Source: Myxocyprinus asiaticus
Taxonomy: Eukaryota; Chordata; Actinopteri; Cypriniformes; Catostomidae
Assembly (NCBI RefSeq): GCF_019703515.2
Contig: NC_059382.1
Span: forward strand, 13,619,001 to 13,683,000
DNA length: 64,000 nt
Direction: 5' to 3'
The notes below the pieces were generated by a model. That model searched no databases, had not been told where the DNA came from, and saw only the letters and a list, made by a program, of their open reading frames with translations. The position numbers were made by a program, and so were the translations under genes. Shown piece after piece: positions 60,903 through 64,000 of the stretch (positions are counted from its first letter, which is position 1; every line of letters begins with the position of its first letter).

Positions 60903-61874
60903 AGGCTAGAGCGCCATCCACGAGATGCCTCTATGCACTAAAATGGTGTGTGTTTGCGGATTAGTGCTCTTCATGCAGCAAAGACCTAGTGAATTGCTCC
61001 ATAATGGAGATCCTTACATTCCTTCAAGAGCGGTTGGACGCAGGTCTTACTCAGTCAGCGCTTACGGTTTATGTAGCGGCCATTTTGGCATTTCACAGAA
61101 GCTGGTTTATCTATAGGCAGACATGATCTGATCATACAATTCCTTAAGGGAGCGAGGCGCTTGAACCCCCTCGTCCTGCTACGGTTCCAACATGGGACCT
61201 AAATCTGGTGCTGAAAGCACTCATGAGCCCCCTGTTCAAACCATTGGAATCTGTTAAGTTACGTGTGCTCTCTTTAAAGACCGCACTGCTGTTGGTCTTG
61301 GCCACAATCCAACGGGTTGGTGACATACAGGTGCTGTTAGTTGACAGTTCATGTCTGGAATTTGGTCCGGGGCTTTCAAAAGCCACTATCAACCTCAAAA
61401 AAGGCTATGCGCCTAATATGCTTTCCACGCCCTTCAGGGTTCAGATAGTGCACCTGCAATCTTCCTTTTCTCCACCTTCTAATTCGGATGAGGAGCACGT
61501 AGCGCATTTATTATGCCCCGTGCGGGCATTGCACATGTGTGTGGAGTGCATTCACCAGTTTAGACTGTCAGATCAGCTCTTCATTTGTTATGGAGGATGC
61601 ACAAAAGGCATGTCCATCTCCAAAAAAAAGGATCTCTCACTGGATCATTGATGCAGTCGCCCTTGCTTATGAGTCACAGGGTGTTAGATGCCCTATTGGT
61701 GTAAAGGCACATTTAACTAGAGGCATGGTCATTTCCTCATGGGCATGGACAAACGGTATATCACTACACTGTACTTCCAATAGAATAAAACCTCCCTCCC
61801 TACCTCTGGTTATGAAGGGGTTAATTATTCTGTGTGTATTATATGACTCCTATAGATCCTCAGATTATGATTGA
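60903..61874 (+). pseudogene. DIRS-2 tyrosine recombinase, catalytic Tyr segment lost
   Basis: ARAPSTRCLYALKWCVFAD (60906) corresponds to the DIRS-1 recombinase start. LTFLQERLDAGLTQSALTVY follows. The first Arg is in IQRVGDIQ (61313). HLTR (near 61710) keeps the HxxR spacing in another frame. After SSWAWTNGISL the expected GW-to-Tyr segment is replaced by unrelated sequence. Frameshifts lie near 61015, 61090 and 61620. Confidence 0.85.
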
Positions 61875-62010
61875 CTTTCCATCTGTTTTTTACCATGTGG
61901 GGTTATTTATTTTCATACACACTTGAAGACATACAAGTCACTGCCCGAAGGGCCCGTGACCTCATATACTTGTAAGTGTTTCTACCCTGGTACATATTAG
62001 GGTATGTAAT

Positions 62011-62072
62011 GTTCATTGCAATATCAAGTGAACTGAATCAATAGGGAATATCTCCGGTTACTCATGTAACCT
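62011..62072. repeat. DIRS-2 internal complementary region
   Basis: 62011-62048 complements the left terminus (53651-53689). 62049-62072 complements the right terminus (62333-62356). The junction is GGGAAT/ATCTCCGG. Confidence 0.88.
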
Positions 62073-62149
62073 CGAGACATTGCAAAACTTGGCCGCACTA
62101 CTACTTCAGAGTTTCGAGGAACGAGCGACGCGTTCATGTCCCTCAGTCA

Positions 62150-62356
62150 GAAAATTCTGAAGAAATTATGTTTGAGCTCTCGCTTATATAGGGAAAATGC
62201 ATGCCTAAAGGGGCAGGGCTCAAACATCATTGCCAATCATAAGATTGGCATTATGATACAAGGGCTTCAACTAGGTCGTGGAAAAGGAATTAGCGTTCAT
62301 TGCAATGTCTCGTTCCCTTCATCTCAGGGAACCGAGGTTACCGAGTAACCGGAGAC
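62150..62356 (-). repeat. DIRS-2 right inverted terminal repeat
   Basis: Mirror of the left repeat up to 62309. The outermost 47 bases are specific to this end and include a GTTCCCTTCATCTCAGGGAAC-like palindrome. Confidence 0.87.
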
Positions 62357-63469
62357 GTTCTGACACTTTGCCGTTACGACAGTAGAAAAACTGTTTGTGT
62401 TTTTCTTTTTGTTAATAGTAAATGGCTGAATAAATGTACTGGAAAGAAAATAATTAGTTATATGTGACATCACCTTGTCCTGGACAATAATGAGTGATAT
62501 GAATGAGATTTGTTTATGACAAACTGATTTTGCCTGGCTCCCACGTTTATGGTTTCACTATATGCCAATTATAAGAATATAAAAAATACCATCACTTCCC
62601 ATGAGAAAGTATGTATTTTTTGTAATAAACTATTTCAGACTTTTCTGAGAATGCTGTGGAAAAGAAATTGATCAGCTAAGCACATAGCTATTGATGGTAA
62701 GTACATAGCCACCCTTAGAACTGAAAATATTGTAAGGTAATTTTATTCCATTTAAAGCAGAACTTGAATTGACTGAATAATATATGAAGTCAGATGCATT
62801 ATTATAATTATATGGCAGCAAAGGTCAGAAAACAACATTTTCAATTTACAGTTGACAGTGTATTTCTTACTTTTCTGTAAGCCAATAAATATAAAATCTT
62901 CAATTATTCCTTACCATATTCCTAGAAACAGATAAATATTTAAGTCCTTTTTCTACTGTAAATCTAAACATTGACTTTCACTTTAGTAAAAAAGGACTTA
63001 AATATTTATCTGTTTCTCACACACATTTATCATATCACTTCTTTAAACCACTTCTATTCTTAAGTTTTAGAAAAGAAGTGACAAAGTATTTTACATATTG
63101 AATATTTAGCTGTATGGAATATACTGTATAATAAATAGGTCTATCAGTTGTATAGGACAGAAAAGAGTAAAAACACACACGTTCATACAATGGAAGCTGC
63201 GGTGTTACATCGTCCCCATTATAATATTAATTGACAAACCTTTAAACAGCTTATTTAAACGCATGTTATAGTTTTGTCTAGTCTAATGTTAACCATTTAA
63301 AATTCGCACTGAACTTCGAACTTGGTGGCTGTTTGTTTTTCTGCAACTTATGCACCTTATTTTGCAACACAGAAGTAAGCAGCGGCTGCATTTCCGGCAA
63401 ATGTGACAAAGTTCCGCTGGCATGACCGCAGTGTAAATAACTAAGGTTATAATATCAGAATTTGGTAAT
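62357..63469. other. Intergenic stretch with a fold-back
   Basis: AT-rich, with a perfect 29-bp inverted repeat at 62924-62952/62989-63017 (see findings). 63390-63430 is locally GC-richer and may be promoter-proximal for the candidate exon at 63470. Confidence 0.5.
62924..63017. repeat. Perfect 29-bp inverted repeat, 36-base spacer
   Basis: The left arm begins AGAAACAGATAAATATT and runs to 62952. The right arm (62989-63017) is its exact complement. Confidence 0.95.
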
Positions 63470-63564
63470 ATGAGCTTAGAAACTATAACACAACCACAGG
63501 ATGTGCAGCAGAATTATGTGCCAATGTCAGATAGTTTTCTAACGTCAGCATTTATAATAAAAGA
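63470..63564 (+). CDS. Candidate first coding exon of an unidentified gene
   Basis: ATG at 63470, 31 codons plus two bases (MSLETITQPQDVQQNY then VPMSDSFLTSAFIIK), then a consensus donor GTAAGT at 63565. An in-frame stop lies about 36 bases upstream, so the ATG would be the start. Composition is non-repetitive and protein-like. I do not recognise the family, and no second exon is seen in the remaining 436 bases. It could be chance. Confidence 0.35.
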
Positions 63565-64000
63565 GTAAGTAAATCATTCACTTGTTGCTGTGTGTTGTAT
63601 TGAAGAAACAGTAATAAAATTTGCTTCTTTCTTTACCGAGAACGTGATGATGCATTCTTTCTGGTCTCCATGTAAACCCCCATTCATATGTACCTGCATA
63701 ACCTCCAGTGATACCTTTATTTGTTTATTTCCAAAGGCGATGTTTCATAAGCCATGCTGAATGCGGTATCTGCGTGTCTGTTTACTATGCACCGCTAAGA
63801 AAAGAGAGAATGCTCTCTGACAAGAACGGAGAGTAAAATGCGTTTATTATTTTGCCAAGATCAAACAAAATGCAGTTTTGGTTCAAAGAAAGTTGAGGCA
63901 GCATTTCCCGGCAGCTTTCTCCTCTCTGCAGGTTGTGTAAAGTTTGTGGAAGCGTGTCAGACAGCGCAGAGTTTATGACAATCGTAATTAATGATAATAA
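63565..64000. other. Right edge, no recognised feature
   Basis: I see nothing that I can name. If the exon at 63470 is real, this is its first intron. Confidence 0.4.

Larger units (their letters stand above)
53651..62356 (+). mobile_element. Second DIRS-type element, older, with nested insertions
   Basis: The left end GTTCCTTATCGATTC (53651) and right end TAACCGGAGAC (62356) are both complemented in an internal region (62011 to about 62072). Inverted repeats are at 53675-53850 and 62150-62309. Gag, RT start and tyrosine recombinase are recognisable but broken. The RT palm with its YLDD and all of RNase H are deleted near 60870-60900. A hAT element (54896-59377) splits gag, and a Gypsy element splits the hAT. 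Both ends abut GTT, as expected for DIRS insertion. The end sequences differ from the DIRS at 20472, so this is a separate family. Confidence 0.9.

Overview
The window is animal, intron-rich, AT-rich nuclear DNA from a teleost fish, most likely a cypriniform. The evidence is an HSP47 (serpinh1) gene with vertebrate exon structure, the first coding exon of a gdpd5 (GDE2) gene beside it, and a dense load of fish-type transposons: hAT MITEs, Tc1/Sleeping-Beauty-like elements, DIRS elements, Gypsy, tRNA-SINEs and a 5S-SINE. The abundant palindromic repeat starting GGGATAGTTCACCC is, from memory, typical of cyprinid genomes. Species cannot be fixed from the sequence alone. Only two genes are confidently real. 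One further first exon near the right edge is a candidate.

Layout. (1) 1-44,480: gdpd5 on the minus strand. A probable non-coding exon 1 (about 44,150-44,430) with two GC boxes is followed by an intron of about 32.7 kb and then the first coding exon (11,306-11,422, 39 codons). Later exons are not visible and probably lie left of the window. The intron and the DNA beyond it hold a truncated LINE, a small LTR element with a tRNA-Phe primer site, two decayed Tc1 transposons, many hAT MITEs (several nested, with readable 8-bp target duplications), a near-complete DIRS retroelement (20,472-26,835), two tRNA-SINEs with 13- and 16-bp target duplications, a 5S-derived SINE, and a 1-kb minisatellite with a higher-order repeat pattern. 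(2) 48,600-52,530: serpinh1 on the plus strand, complete. It has a heat-shock element, a TATA box, a non-coding exon 1 and four coding exons that give 405 residues ending in RDEL. (3) 53,651-62,356: a second, older DIRS element of a different family. Its gag is split by a non-autonomous hAT element, which is itself split by a Gypsy LTR retrotransposon that lacks reverse transcriptase. (4) 62,357-64,000: intergenic DNA with a perfect 29-bp inverted repeat and a candidate first coding exon at 63,470-63,564.

gdpd5 and serpinh1 are head-to-head with promoters about 4.2 kb apart, matching the GDPD5-SERPINH1 order I recall from mammals. The two genes are not known to share a pathway. Nothing looks like a prokaryotic system, CRISPR array or new enzyme cassette. 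The novelty is in mobile-element architecture: two DIRS families, three-level nesting, and the higher-order minisatellite.
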